From assembly GCA_963576565.1 (NCBI GenBank), contig OY755046.1, forward strand, positions 51,826,786-51,890,785: 64,000 nt of DNA, in the 5' to 3' direction. The notes under the pieces were generated by a model. It saw only the letters and a program-made list of their open reading frames with translations. It had not been told where the DNA came from and made no database searches. The position numbers were made by a program, and so were the translations under genes. Shown here piece after piece: positions 1-12,276 of the stretch. This DNA comes from Aspidapion aeneum (Eukaryota > Arthropoda > Insecta > Coleoptera > Brentidae). Position 1 is the first letter of the stretch. Every line of letters begins with the position of its first letter.

Positions 1-1650
1 AATTGCAATTCCTTCTAGATTTAAACTTAATATTTGTATGTATTTTTTCTTACATTTCGGCGTTCTTCCTACATTCAATTTTTTTTTACTTGCAAAAAAG
101 TTTTTTTAAAAAACGTATGCTTCCTGTAAATAAGCAAATCTATTTATTAATTATTATCGAAAAAAGCCGCTTTAGTCCTTTAAACCAAAAAATCAATGTC
201 CATTTAAAAAACTAAAATTAAAATTTTTATTTTGAGAAGTAGTTTTATAGTTCTATAGTCATTTTTGTAAAACTATTTTTCAAACGTCCTTTAATTTTAA
301 CATAGGTAGGAAAAAAATTAATAAATTTAAATTATATACTGTGTAATATTGTGAAAAATTCAAAAACAATCTTATATCACAAAATAGAATTTTGTAAATT
401 TTTGACATTTTTTTGGCAGCATGACTTTTGATATATTTTCTTTTAAAAAGCGTTTTATGTTTGCTATCGGTATTGTGAAAAAAACAATCACTGCATTTTT
501 ACTTAAAAATAACTGAGCAGGTTTTAAGACTTTTATTACTGAAATCTTGTCAATAAAATGTCAAACATTTAAAACATTTTAGACCCTTAAATGAATAATC
601 AAATCCAAATTAGGGAGTTTCAGTTGGCCTCAAAAATAACGTTTACTACTTTTAACGGTTACGTGTCCACGCTGAATTTCTCTAATATTAAAAAAAAACT
701 TATTTAAAAAACCAACCAAATGGCTTAGTTTAAAAATGTAATAGCTAGGAAAATTTGTGAAGTTCTATCTTATAGTTCAAAAAAAATCACTACGTAATTC
801 AGCTATTAAATTTATCCTAAAAAAATCATATATTTGTGTAAAACATATCAATCATCATCAAAAATTATTATTAGGGAATTATTGCAAACTCTGCGGAGTG
901 TTTTTCACACGTTACACGCTAAAATGTTTAATAAGTCTATGCAGGCATAGATAATTCAAAATGTTGCTTATAAGTTATGAGCGTTTATTTATACAATATA
1001 TAACCAATGTGGTTTGTTATAGTTCTCTAAAAATATTGCTTCATATCTAAGAAACTAAATGAAATTTGAAATATTCCGCTTGCTATCTTGCTATGTTTGC
1101 AAAACAAAATAATTTTCCTTCTTTTACTTTTTTTTAGAAGTTCTCTAAATTTTGGTGTATTTCAACTTAGACAGTTTAAAAATCTATTCTTGAAAAATAA
1201 GAACACATTTAAAAAATATATAAATAATGTTTTAAATAATACAAATAACAAAAAAATAATTTTAAGTAAATAAAAGAGCTTAAATATTTATTTGCAATAA
1301 CTTTATTTGCTGTGATTTTATTATTGTTTTTATGTTGTTACCTGTTTTTTTTTATAAACCGTTTTTTATCGTTTTATCCTGTGTTTGTACCAAAATTTTA
1401 AGTTAAAAAAATAATATATACATAGTTTATGTGTAACAAGTGCTTGTATATATAATATTGTGATAAAATAAATAAACAATTTGCACAAGTTGTTTTAATT
1501 AATTAAAAATACTGAATATTCTGTACGGCAAAAAAATTGAACATTATAAACAAGTGAAGGTATTTAGATGATTTTTTGGTGCAAGTCTTTTGAAACAAAA
1601 AATTGGTTAAAATTTCAGCCAACGATTTCGATACTTTTTTAAATATACCT
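1..1650. other. AT-rich intergenic DNA, no gene seen
   Basis: Both strands carry only short, low-complexity open frames rich in Phe, Lys, Asn and Leu. I see no splice-linked exons, conserved domain or RNA gene. It may be intergenic DNA or part of an intron of a gene beginning outside the window. Confidence 0.5.
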
Positions 1651-1651
1651 G

Positions 1652-1701
<50 letters not shown>
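1652..1701. repeat. (TA)n microsatellite
   Basis: About 50 bp of uninterrupted alternating T and A, directly abutting the palindromic mariner-like termini that follow. Confidence 0.95.
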
Positions 1702-1702
<1 letters not shown>

Positions 1703-1704
<2 letters not shown>

Positions 1705-1759
1705 GACCCTTTATGTATGACATATTTTTATTTAAAATATGTCATACATAAAGGGTCTC
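1703..1759. mobile_element. Abutting inverted termini of a mariner-like MITE
   Basis: A near-perfect palindrome: GAGACCCTTTATGTATGACA on the left is mirrored on the right around a short AT-rich centre. The same terminal sequence bounds the MITE at 3902-4304, and a single end occurs near 29109. This looks like two termini joined with the interior lost. Confidence 0.7.
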
Positions 1760-1761
1760 TA

Positions 1762-2780
1762 GGTTAGAGAATATGAGAGCTATGAAAATCCTAATAGAAC
1801 GAGCCAACAAACACAACATTCCACTATATATTCCGTTTATAGACTTTGAAAAAGCTTCTGATAGCATTGAGCACTGAACAGTAAAAGCATCTTTAATTAA
1901 TAACCGAATAGATCACAGATACGAAGCAACATTAATCAAAATCCACGAAGAAACCAAGCCAATCCGCATAAGAAGAGGTGTCAGCAGGGTGACACAATAT
2001 CTTCTAAACTATTTAATCAAGCCCTAGAAGATGTTAATAGAACCTTATATTGGCAAGAAATACGCATCAAAGTAAGCGGAAAATCTAAGATATCGCCTAA
2101 ATAACAGATAAGAAAGAAGAACTGATAAAAATGCTTGAAGAACTGGATACAGGAGGAAATATAGGCTTGAGTATGAACTACACTAAAACTATACACCAAA
2201 CACAGATTAGAAATCACGATCAGAATAAACCAAGAAAAAATATAACAAGTCGAGGAATATTTATACTTGGGACAAATTATTAAACTAAAAAAAGAAAACC
2301 AAACAGCTGAAATCAAAAGACGATTAAGATTTGCCTGAGCAGCATTCAGTAAATTAAACATATTAACAAATAAAAATTATCCTCACTTCCTCAAAACAAA
2401 AGTGTATAACCAATGTATCCTTCCTATACTTTTCTATGGATCCCAGACCTGGACACTTACAAAATCAAACATAGATAAGGTAAGAAAAGATAAGAAATAA
2501 AACAAAAGTAAGGGATGTCAGAGGGGAACTAGCAATATTAAAATGAACATTTACCGGTCATAATATCAGACAGAAAGACGATCGATGGAACAAATGTATT
2601 GTAAACTGGAGACCTTCGGAAAATAAAAGTAGGGGAAGACCCTAAATGAGATGCGCGGACAATTTAAAGAAACATGCGGAAACTAGATGGATGAACACGG
2701 CTACAGACAGAAAAGAGTTTGGGCGAGGGCTATGTTCAAAGATGGATCGAAGAAGGCCAAATATATAGATAGATAGACCA
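1762..2780 (+). pseudogene. Degenerate RTE-type LINE reverse transcriptase remnant
   Basis: Conceptual translation in shifting frames gives the order expected of an RTE-type reverse transcriptase. First comes a palm segment with DFEKASDSIEH followed by a stop, then IRIRRGV and QGDTISSKLFNQALEDV near 1960-2040. At the 3' end there is a C-terminal stretch with WRPSENKSRGRP around 2610-2640 and further Trp/Arg-rich residues. The catalytic xADD block expected between QGD and the MNYTKT stretch is missing, so the copy has an internal deletion as well as stops and frameshifts. A short ATAG/GATA run follows the end, which could be a 3' tail. It is dead as a coding unit. The clade assignment rests on remembered motifs. 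Confidence 0.75.
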
Positions 2781-3067
2781 CTGGAAAGAAGCTTAAAACT
2801 CACATAATTTTTAGTTGAGCACAATCAAAAATAATTTAACTATTAAACGATTCATCACATAATTTTTTACTGCATTCTTTTTTATATATATGCATATACA
2901 AAAGTAATTTAAAACAAAACTTGGGCTGAAAATAGTAGCAAAAATGCAAGTTGCGGAAAAATTCGTTCTCGTGGACGCTCAGCGCCACAAGAGGAAACTT
3001 TTTTATTTTTATTTATTTAGTAGACATATTCAAAAATACTTATCTTTTCAAAATACTATAGTTTAAA

Positions 3068-3235
3068 CAGTGGCGTACCCAGGAATACGTCTTGGGGGGG
3101 GGGGCGAGACACCATAATGCCGTATTTTATGCTATTTTATTTTTTTATTCATCAAATATATCCAAAATGCTTTTAAAAAATTGAGGCTTGGGGGGCAGGG
3201 CGGGACCCGTGGGTGCTGGGCGGGCCCCTTGGGTG
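3068..3235. mobile_element. hAT-like CAGTGGCGTA MITE, decayed
   Basis: Starts with CAGTGGCGTACCCAGG, followed by a G-run and an interior (GCCGTATTTTATGCTATTTTAT) shared with the intact copy at 55577-55740. The right terminal repeat is not clear here. A related fragment lies near 62385-62520. Confidence 0.55.
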
Positions 3236-3899
3236 TGGTCATGGTTTGAATTTAAAAGAATAATTGATATAGCTAATTAATTTGCGCTACGAGGCCCATT
3301 TAAACCACAGTGCGGTTTCGCTTAAATAAAATTAAAATTTTATTTTATTTCTTGAACTTTAAGAAATTTGAGAAAATATACATTTAAACAGTATCCGATA
3401 TCTTATTCAAAATGATCAATCAACAAAATGTTCAAAAAGAAACTTGAGAAGTGCACTAATTTGAGACACTTAACTCCCCCTAACAAAATAGGAATAGGGT
3501 GAGGGTCACCCTACAAGAATATTTGGTGTATTTAAAGGAAAATCATAATATCCTGTGTCACGCACAAACAACCTGATATACAGGGTGTGAGCAGACGAGT
3601 AATGAATTTAAATAGGTAAATAGCGAAGGTCAAAAGATAAAAAAGTTCAAAAAACTTAATATACAGGGTGTCAAAAATGTTTTTCGGTGTTTGGTCATGA
3701 CTTTTTTAAAAATCAGAATAAAATATCAACATTTTGTGTGTCAAATGTCTAAGTTTTTGCTAAAAATCTTCTTTTTGGAAATAAATGAAAAAAAATAGTT
3801 AATAAACTTAATACCCTCGTCACCATTTATTTTTATTATAAAAGAGGGCCCCTGCACGGAATAGGTAATAACATATCTTTCCCTTAAACTAATATTATG
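3236..3899. other. Repeat-derived intergenic DNA
   Basis: Contains two TACAGGGTGT motifs (about 3590 and 3662), a motif that also occurs near 12459 and 30134 and as CACCCTGTA in the foldback arms. No coding potential recognised. Confidence 0.4.
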
Positions 3900-3901
3900 T
3901 A

Positions 3902-4304
3902 GAGACCCTGTATGTATGACATATTCTAAAAAATCCCCTCATGTATGACATACTCTAAAGAATTAGAGATGGGACACACTTATCAAAGTCAAAATTTATT
4001 TACAAAATCACAGGAGCATTATTTAAAGAGAGACGCATCTTCCGTCCTTATTAATCCATATGCGTCTAAAATAAAAATAAACTATTTTTGACAAAACATA
4101 TACCGGGGGTGGCGGACAAATATGTTTGTTGATATATACAGCTCAATGGTTGATATATTGCATGGTGATTGATGTCACTCACCGCTGACAATCTAAATTA
4201 TTTTATAAAAACACCAATGAACTTGTGAAAATGTGAGATTTAGTGACATTGATGGGTTTGTTGCGTCTCTATTTCTTTAAAATATGTTATACATACAGGG
4301 TCTC
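3902..4304. mobile_element. TA-flanked mariner-like MITE with ~28-bp TIRs
   Basis: The left end GAGACCCTGTATGTATGACA is matched by the reverse complement at the right end (TGTTATACATACAGGGTCTC, one mismatch). Both ends are bordered by TA (3900-3901 and 4305-4306), the target duplication typical of Tc1/mariner transposition. The 403-bp interior encodes nothing recognisable, so this is a non-autonomous derivative. A second internal copy of the terminal motif lies near 3940. Confidence 0.8.
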
Positions 4305-4976
4305 TAAAGTTATGCTCATTGCAAATGCTACTTGAACCCTGAATCCTTTTAAGTTTCAATTTTTTCGAAAAAATCTTTATAACATTTTGTGGTCAGACTG
4401 AACATAAAGAACATTATCCAAATTGTCCTTTTTGAAATTTTCTGTTTTCGCCCACTTCTTATTCATAATTTATTTTTGAAGAAAATTAACCAAACCAAAC
4501 CTCCATTTATAGCTTTCGTAGTTATTGACGTAAACTAAAATTTACGACTACAGTAGGTACGTCTTTGAACAAGTCAAATTTACAATATTCAGGGTAATGT
4601 TTTTTCAGGAGCCCTGTCATTTTCCTAAACTTTTTTTTAAGTACGCCCCTGGTAGAGTCTAAAATATAAATTCCCTGTTTTATCTAGAAACAATTTGGCC
4701 TCTTTCGGTTTTTTCTGTGACCTTTAGCTAGCAAAAAACTAATAAAACCATTTTAAAAATCAAGCAATTTACAAAAAAATATATATTTTTTTTCAATAAA
4801 GATAGAAAATAAAAAAAATTAAAAAAATGTTTCTAAATGAAAGAAACACCAGCGGCGCATCGATCGCAAAAAAAATAAGGATAGAAAACAATTTAACACC
4901 CTGTCGATGGGCAACGAAGTGTTTGCCGACCTAGGTTTATAGGATATTTGTCATAAAATCCCTTAAGGGATCAGTA

Positions 4977-5221
4977 TACTGCCGTCCTTAGTAAGACCCA
5001 CCTATCTGCAAAAAAATCAAAAATGAGTTAGAACCGAAAATGGCTTCAAATAGGTTACTTTTATCTGATTTTTAAGAAAAATACCAACATTTTTGTTCGG
5101 AAGTATTTTATTTTGAAAAACAAAAAAAAATATTACTATGTACTCTTAGCAAGCCTTTAAACTCGCTTTTCTCGAAACAAGTGAAAACGTAGATAGGTGG
5201 GTCTTACTAAGGAGGGCAGTA
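4977..5221. mobile_element. TA-flanked MITE, TACTGCCGTCC family
   Basis: TIRs of about 33 bp: TACTGCCGTCCTTAGTAAGA on the left and its near-exact inverse on the right (5189-5221), with flanking TA dinucleotides. The 245-bp element has no coding potential. Related ends occur at 16229-16370 and 52934. Confidence 0.8.
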
Positions 5222-5690
5222 TAGTAGTAGAATAAAAGTACCCCATATGGATAATAATTTTGTTTCGCTCTGTATAAACACTGAATTAACGACCAAACTT
5301 TTCACAGATAGTTTTGTATGTATGTATCCCCGCGTGTATCCCTCCTAATCTTCCCCCATAGATTTTACCCCATGAGGGTAGTTTAAAGTAGACCATACAC
5401 ATACCGATTTATTTAAAAAAAGAGCTCACTTTAGGTGTGAACCCCGCTTTAGTTTATTCAGTTCAGAGCACGTTTAACACTGATTTGATTTGACTCTGTA
5501 TATATAGGAGAAGATGGAGGAGCTAAACGGTAACATGGGTAAAAGATAGATGCTTATATTTTTATTACTTTAAGGATAGATGCCAGAAACTATGACGCAG
5601 TTGAGATTGTTAGGACGTCTCAAAAATGAAAAAGTCAAAGCCAGAAATTTATTTTTTCTTGATGCCCAGTTTTATGAATTACTCTTTAAT
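5222..5690. other. Intergenic DNA, nothing recognised
   Basis: Short AT-rich frames only; no paired repeat ends or splice-linked exons were found. Confidence 0.35.
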
Positions 5691-6640
5691 TCAATGCCCT
5701 AAGGTCAATCTATACCGGTGGGCCAAAAAAAAATGGTCAATTTTTTTTAATTATAACTTTTGAACTATACAATCGATTTTAATGGGAAAAACTGCACGTG
5801 GCACAGAATTAATTAGAGTTTTTACTAAATATATTTTTTTGTCCGCCATCTGAAAATCCAAGATGGCGGACGAAATTAAAGTGTATCCTTGTGTTGCGAA
5901 CATATTTTTAAAAAAGCTGCGTTCCTTCCACGCACAACAAGGTACGAAACAGAAAAATTGGTTTAGTGGTTCTAAAAAAATATTTTTGTTTCAACCATTG
6001 TTTTGAATATTATACGATTGACTTGCCAATTATGTCTGCATTTATTTCCTTATTAATTCATTACTACTGAACCGATTTTAATGAAATAAAAAACATCCTG
6101 GTTAGAATTGATTGCTTTTTAAAGATCATGATCAAAGTTTATTGTCATCTTAAAATTTAAGATGACGGACAGAATCATGGTTGATTCTTCAAAATGGCGT
6201 TCTTACTTTTCGAAAATGTTTTAGTTTTTTTTTAAATTGAAAAGATCTACTTTTCATCCACACAACGAGGTACAAATTAATAAAATCAGTGTGGTGGTTC
6301 TCAAAAAATCTATTTTTGTTTCAACTAATGTTTTACAGATTAATTTTACAATCCTGTCTGCATTCATTTCCTTATAAATTCGTTATTACTAAACCGATTT
6401 TAGTGAATTAAAAAAAAATCATGGTGGGAATTCATTTCTTTTTAAAGATTATGATAAAAATTTGCCGCCATTTTAGAATTTTAGATGTCGGTCAGAATCA
6501 TTCTGCAAAATGGCGTGTTTATTCTTATTTTCCGAAAATGCTTTAGTTTTTTTTTAATTTATAGAAAAACACTACTTTTTTCCGCTTTTTAAAGATCAAT
6601 CAGTTTGAATTCGTGCCCTAAGGTCACTCTGTATACAAGT
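5691..6640. repeat. Diverged ~290-bp tandem repeat, about three units
   Basis: Units near 5750, 6060 and 6350 share the same order of motifs: an AACCGATTTTA-type segment, a CCGCCATCT/AAGATGGCGGAC segment, a CGCACAACAAGGTACGAA-like segment and TTTTTGTTTCAACCA. The array is bracketed by TGCCCTAAGGTCA near 5694 and again near 6612, suggesting a single repeat-bearing element. No coding capacity seen. Confidence 0.6.
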
Positions 6641-7256
6641 ACAGACGCGTGTTATCAAAAATGTAAAACAGCCTTTACGGCTCACGTGCCAAAAGATTAA
6701 ACTTTTGCCGGTAGTTACGCTCGACGTAACCTGCGACATTTGGCCCAAATGACCGCTTCCTTAATTACCCACAAGAATATATCCTTCCTTGTTTAACACA
6801 TGAGGAAATGTAAGCCTAAAGTGATCTGTGGAGTAAATTTGTTGAAGAGGTGAACACTGGAAAAATTGTTTGTATTGAAAATATGCCGGTGCAACTTGAA
6901 ACATTGAGTTTTTAGGGAAATTAGCAGTTTAGTCGATTTTTTTTTAGTTTTAGTGTCTGTTTAAAAATAACTATCTGCAGTGCGATAAAAAATATCAATA
7001 GTAATTTAAAAATAGCACATACAAAAATATTCAAATAAAATGATATTGCAACCCTGTAATGTTGAGTTAACAAAAGTGTATTATTATGACAAAAACAAAA
7101 GGTAAGCTATATTCATTGGATTTTAAAAAATATTTAAACAAAATGAAATTTTAATTATATCTAAACAAAAAAAATAAGAACAAAATAATTTTTATAACAC
7201 CCTGTATACATATTTTTAGTGATCAAAACCTATCAGTATCCACAATAACCAGGGAA

Positions 7257-10200
7257 ATGTACCAAAATAATTTCAACAAAAACGTGGTGATTAAGAAAAA
7301 CTTTTTTGGTCACAAATGGGTGTTACAAATAAACGAAATTCCAAAAAATCCAAAAAAGAAGCTTAAATCGAAAACAAGGATATTTTGGAAATGTATGACG
7401 TATTTTTGTGTTATCTTAGGTTTAGGTACATTGCTGGGACTGGGAGTATTTTACACTTTGGGTAAGTAGGAAGAAACATATTTTTTTCAATTGACAAGAA
7501 TTGCCACCTTTATAAAACCTTCAGTTTTGTCGGCAACACTATATAACCACTATAAAACTTTTTACCATGTTTACCACCATGACCCTCATTTACACCATTA
7601 TGATTAATTTAAATTTAAGTTAAAACATACCAACATATCGGATTACTTTTTTAATTAATAAGAAAGACAACCTTTAGTTTAGTGGGTACCACTATATAGC
7701 CAGTAAAAAACTGACTACCCATAGAAAAAAATACACCTTTTTTTAAATAAATGTAATTACGAGTCAACCCAAAATGAAAAAAAAATAAATTAGGTTTTTA
7801 AAAGAAATTAACAGCCTAGAATGGTTCTTCGTAAAAAAAGTACAAAATTTAATTTAAAAAAAATAACTTAAAGAAAGGTAAAAGTAAAAAAGGTAAACTT
7901 TAGAAATGGTTTACTGATGTTTTTATTTTTTGATTTTTCAAGGCTCGGTCTTTTTAAGATTCGACTTTTTTACGGTTCAATCATTCTGCGATTCGACTTA
8001 ACACCGTTTCGATGCTTTTACGTTTCGACATTTCTACGGATCGACGAAATTACGCTTTGTCTAAATTATTTTCGACTATATTAATTTCCTTACTATTACG
8101 GATTAACAAAACTACGGTTCGTTTAAATTATTTGCGTCTATTCTATTCACGATTCTTTTATTTTCGACCAAAATTCGAAAAAAAAAATTTGTTCAGTTTT
8201 CAACTATTTTTTATTGTTTGATTACAGTTTCTTTGCTTAATAATTTCTACTAAATATATTTCTACAAAATTTGTGTCTATAATTTGCATTTTCATAAATT
8301 CTGCACTCATGCAGCTATTCTATGCTTTAAAACGTCAAAAGCCTTATGATAGTCGTTAAAACATACTAGCATTTAACGTATCTATTTCTAAATATTTGTT
8401 TTTTGTTTGTTTTTAAAAAGGTTTAATTTAGATTTGATATATTAAACATTTTCAGACACATACTTTTGGCAAGGAGCCATACAATTCCAAAACGACCTAA
8501 ACATAACCAGGCCAGAATTACACGCAAATAAAACAAAAGAAAATAATATGATAGATAACATAAGCTCAACATTACTCAGGAGGAAATATCGGACACATGA
8601 AAAACAGATTGATGTTTATTTTAAAAACAAAACTCTAAGTAATAGTGAACAAGATGAGAACTCTACAATTATTGTTGAGGTAAATAATTAAATTTTTGTA
8701 TTTTTATGGCTAGAGAAGGTATTATTTTCGTCGAAAATTTTTTTTTGAGATAACGCCGAAAATGTGTTATTTGGGTGTATTTTGACCCATTTTAGCAATA
8801 TCGTCGTGATGTCTGTCTGTGTGTGTGTAGGTGTGTATATATATCTGTCCATAACACGATAGCTCCTAAACCGCTCAACCGATTCTCATGAAATTCTCAG
8901 GTAAAATATTGTTCGATACTGATTAGATTTTGATCAAAATTCATTGATGACTAATGATAGTTTTTTGACAGTTAAAACATTTAAAAAATGCTAACTTTTT
9001 AACCGAGCGTCGCATCAATATGCCGTTTTCGGAATATAGTAAAAAGCATATTTTTTTCAAAAATTTGTGTTATAACCAAAAACTTTTTAAGAGCTTTCGT
9101 TTCGGAGTTATTATAAAAACTGTTTTCAAGGTTTATATAGCATGTAGTTTACTTGGAGTGTGCTAATCGGCTAGGAAGATATCAAACCCGTCATGGGTCC
9201 ATTTATTTGAATAAGGGATGTCAAAAACTAAATATTACCTATGTCTAGAACTTGACACATTTTTTCCTCAAAAAAGTTGCTGGAAAATTGTTTTTACAGA
9301 ATCCAAATATCTGAGATATGAAATATCTTTCTTGTTTTGCGAGATATTTCAATTCTGTAAAAACACTTTCAAGGTAACTTTTTTTGAGAAAAAGAATGAT
9401 GTCAAAATTTTGAGATAACCTTTTGTTTTTCACATCCCTTAAAACAGAAAATAGTTTATTTAACCGTAAGAAAAAACAATTTTTTTCAAATTTTATTATT
9501 ATTTTGAGAAAACCACCAAAAAAATAAATGGATCCATGACGGATCTGATACCTTCCTAGCTAGCCTATTAGCACACTTCAAGTAAAGCCATGTTATAATA
9601 TCAGCCTTGAAAACTGTTTGTTGTAAATATCTCAGAAATTAAAGCTCTTACGAAGTTTTTGGTTATAACATGAATTATTGAGCAAAATGTAGTCTACTAT
9701 ATTCCGAAAACCGTATATTGATACGATGCTCCGGAAAAAAAGTAAGCATTTTTTAATTGTCAAAAAACTGTCATTAGCATTAATGGATTTTGCCAAAATC
9801 GAATCAGCTAGTTAGAGTGTCGAACACTATTTTATCTGAACATTTTATGAAAATCGGTGTAGCGGCTTTGGAGCTATCGTGTTGCGGATAGACATACACA
9901 TACACACACCTACAGATACACAGACAGACATCCCGATCTTGCTATGATAAGTCAAAATACACCCAAATAACACATTTTCGGCGTTATCTCAAAAAAATTT
10001 TTTCGTCGAAAAAATATAAATTAAATAAAATATAAAAAATGTCCAGGTCCATATTTAATCTTTGTATTTTAAATATGTCAAAAACTACACCACGTTCTTT
10101 CAAAAATTTGGCAGCGTCATTTTTTGCCTCAAAAGAAGTTACCATAAACAGGTTTTTACAGAATTTTAATAGATTTGTCGAATTTATGATCTTTTCAAAA

Positions 10201-11740
10201 AGCCTCTGTATATTATTAATAACCGAGTTTCCCATTTAATCCCATCGGAAGTGAAACACGCTGTATAAATTGACGTATTTTTTTTATAACTCGCCTTTTG
10301 AATCCAAAATCGACGTGTTTAGGTTTTTTTGAAAAAAATGTACGGTTTTGCCAAAAAATCGGTAATTCCACAATTTTGGGAACATGCCAATCAATTCATT
10401 ATTCGTTTTTCAGAGGCCAGTCAAACACTTCCAATTTTGCCAAAACTGCACCACTTCTGAAATTTGCTTAAAATCTTTAGAAACAGATAAACCAAAATGC
10501 ACAAAAGCAAAAGACCTCAAAGACCCTACAGGGTGTGGGGGATTGTGTCAAATAGCTACAGAGTACTGCAAAATATTGGATAAGGATTTGAAAGTTGTTC
10601 AGTGCTTGAAGGTCGAAAATAATACTTTAAAATGTGAGGATGATGAATTTAGTTGTGGAAATAGATGTATTTCAATGGAGAAAAGATGTGATGGGTGGAT
10701 AGATTGTACCAATAAGTCTGATGAGCTCCAGTGTGGTTAGTAAAATTGTATCATAACAAAAACATTTCATGTAAAAAAGCCAAGTACGCGAAAGTGATAT
10801 TTCGTAAAAATAATAAAAGTAAAGCCAAGTTCTCCAATACAAATTTTGAAAATGAAAGGTTTTTACTAGTATGGAAAAGTTTTTTTAAACTGTCTTACTG
10901 TCGATAGTAGGAACAACACAATTAACTTTAGAATGTAAAAAAAACTACTATTGAAAATATGTCTATTATAGAATGCGATCTGAGGACCCACTTCCAATGC
11001 GGCAACTCTACTTCGTGTATAGAACTGTCGAAAAAATGCGACGGTGTAGTCCAATGCTGGGACTGGTCAGACGAAACCAACTGCCAAAAAGGTAAGCCTA
11101 AGACCACTCAAGGGACCAACGGGTATAAACAAAGTACAGGATAGGCTACGTCCAGTTTTGCAAACTCACACATTACTGTTACGACATGAAAAAGGACAAA
11201 ACAACTTTATGCCAGAGCCATATATGTTTTGTAATTTGTAGCTTGTGTAAAACGGTTTGATAGATTTTGAACTTATATTTACTTGACAAAGGACTCGTGT
11301 GGTCGCAGTGGAAGGGCTGCAAGTAAGGACACTCATCAAGCCTGCTTTACGATGAGTACCCTTAGCTGCAAGGCCCACTTACATATGAATCATCAATCAT
11401 CATCATGCTTGCTGGGCTTTATTTTTAAGCCAAAGTGTTAAGAATTGGCAAGGATTTGAAAGGTTCAGTTTAGATGACAAAAAGGTCTATTCTAAAAATG
11501 AATGTATGTACAGGGTATTGTAAATTAAAAGCGTTTAGTGTATTTAAGGTACTTTCATTTGTTTGAAAAATAGACCACCTGACTGACAGAATTAAAAACA
11601 TTTTGTATTAAGTTTTAGCGCCAAAATGTCCCAAGGACCACGTGCAATGTCTAAATGGCCAATGTATTCCGAAAGAACAATTTTGTGATAGAAAAACAGA
11701 CTGCAAGGACCGATCCGATGAGCCAAAATGGTGCCAATGA
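7257..11740 (+). CDS. Type II membrane protein with three LDL-receptor class A modules
   Basis: Five exons join in phase: 7257-7461, 8456-8679, 10414-10735, 10972-11091 and 11619-11740, giving 330 residues and a TGA stop. Residues 1-45 are basic and cytosolic-looking, and 46-67 form one membrane segment with no signal peptide, hence type II topology. Residues 70-143 (exon 2) resemble a SEA-like stalk and carry several N-glycosylation sequons. Residues 144-215 are Cys-rich and unassigned. LDLa modules follow at about 217-250, 252-287 and 294-329, each with six Cys and the Cys-Asp...Ser-Asp-Glu calcium site. This is the layout of the stalk of corin/enteropeptidase-like membrane serine proteases, but no protease domain follows. 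It could be a protease-less paralogue, a short isoform or a ligand-binding receptor. More 5' exons cannot be excluded. Exon 5 ends 536 bp from the stop of the convergent Codanin gene. Confidence 0.8.
7925..8190. repeat. Short-period minisatellite in intron 1 of the LDLa gene
   Basis: Repeated TTTCGAC / TACGGTTCGA-like words recur every ~15-20 bp in an AT-rich background. It accounts for a spurious 69-residue open frame. Confidence 0.55.
8706..10015. repeat. 1.3-kb palindrome (GCTAGGAAGGTA family) in intron 2 of the LDLa gene
   Basis: The left arm (8706 to about 9320) and right arm (about 9330-10015) are inverted copies. TTTCGTCGAAAA, CGCCGAAAATGTGTTATTTG, a (GT)/(CA) run, CCGATT.TCATGAAA, GCTAGGAAG and ATGGGTCCATTTATTTG are met in reverse order on the right. 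Unpaired material lies mainly at 9440-9515. Single or paired copies of the same repeat lie at 13735-14310 and 30525-31027. No ORF of note. The terminal structure of the underlying transposon is not clear. Confidence 0.75.
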
Positions 11741-12109
11741 CTAGATTTTTTTCTGAAAAATCATTGTGTCAAGTGTTACTTTAAACCGGTTTATTTTCTA
11801 GTCAGATAGGGATTTAATGTATTCTTTGGTTTATTCACTTATATTTATTTCTAAAAACTTATAAACTAGAGCTTTGATTGATCTGTCATAATACGAGTAT
11901 TAAGACATAGTCTATGTAGCAAACATATCCCATGGGAAATGGACTAAAATTTACTACCATTTCCAAAGGAGACTAAATTTCATGACTGTAGTTTACCAGT
12001 TTTTAGTGTTGAGGAGTCAGTCTTTAGTTTTTAAGGGAAATTTCCAGGAATAATAATATTTTAAGTATTTTTTAGTAAAAAACATTTGTATTGAAGTCAA
12101 AAATATACA

Positions 12110-12115
12110 AATAAA
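12110..12115 (+). promoter_or_regulatory. Candidate poly(A) signal, LDLa gene
   Basis: AATAAA lies about 370 bp after the TGA stop; another AATAAA follows at 12122. The assignment rests on position only. Confidence 0.4.
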
Positions 12116-12276
12116 AAAGCGAAATAAAAAAGTTATAAACCTTATTTCCTAAGGCAGTACCCTAATATTTAAGGGCCAATCACAACTTACCACTTACAAT
12201 TATAAGCGTATAAAAAATAAACGAGAAACAGAAAAGTTTAAATAAAACATAAAAAATAACTCACATTTTACTGGGT

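Noticed and set aside
9218..10239. Mirrored short frames on both strands
   Set aside because: Produced by the palindrome at 8706-10015 and adjacent sequence.
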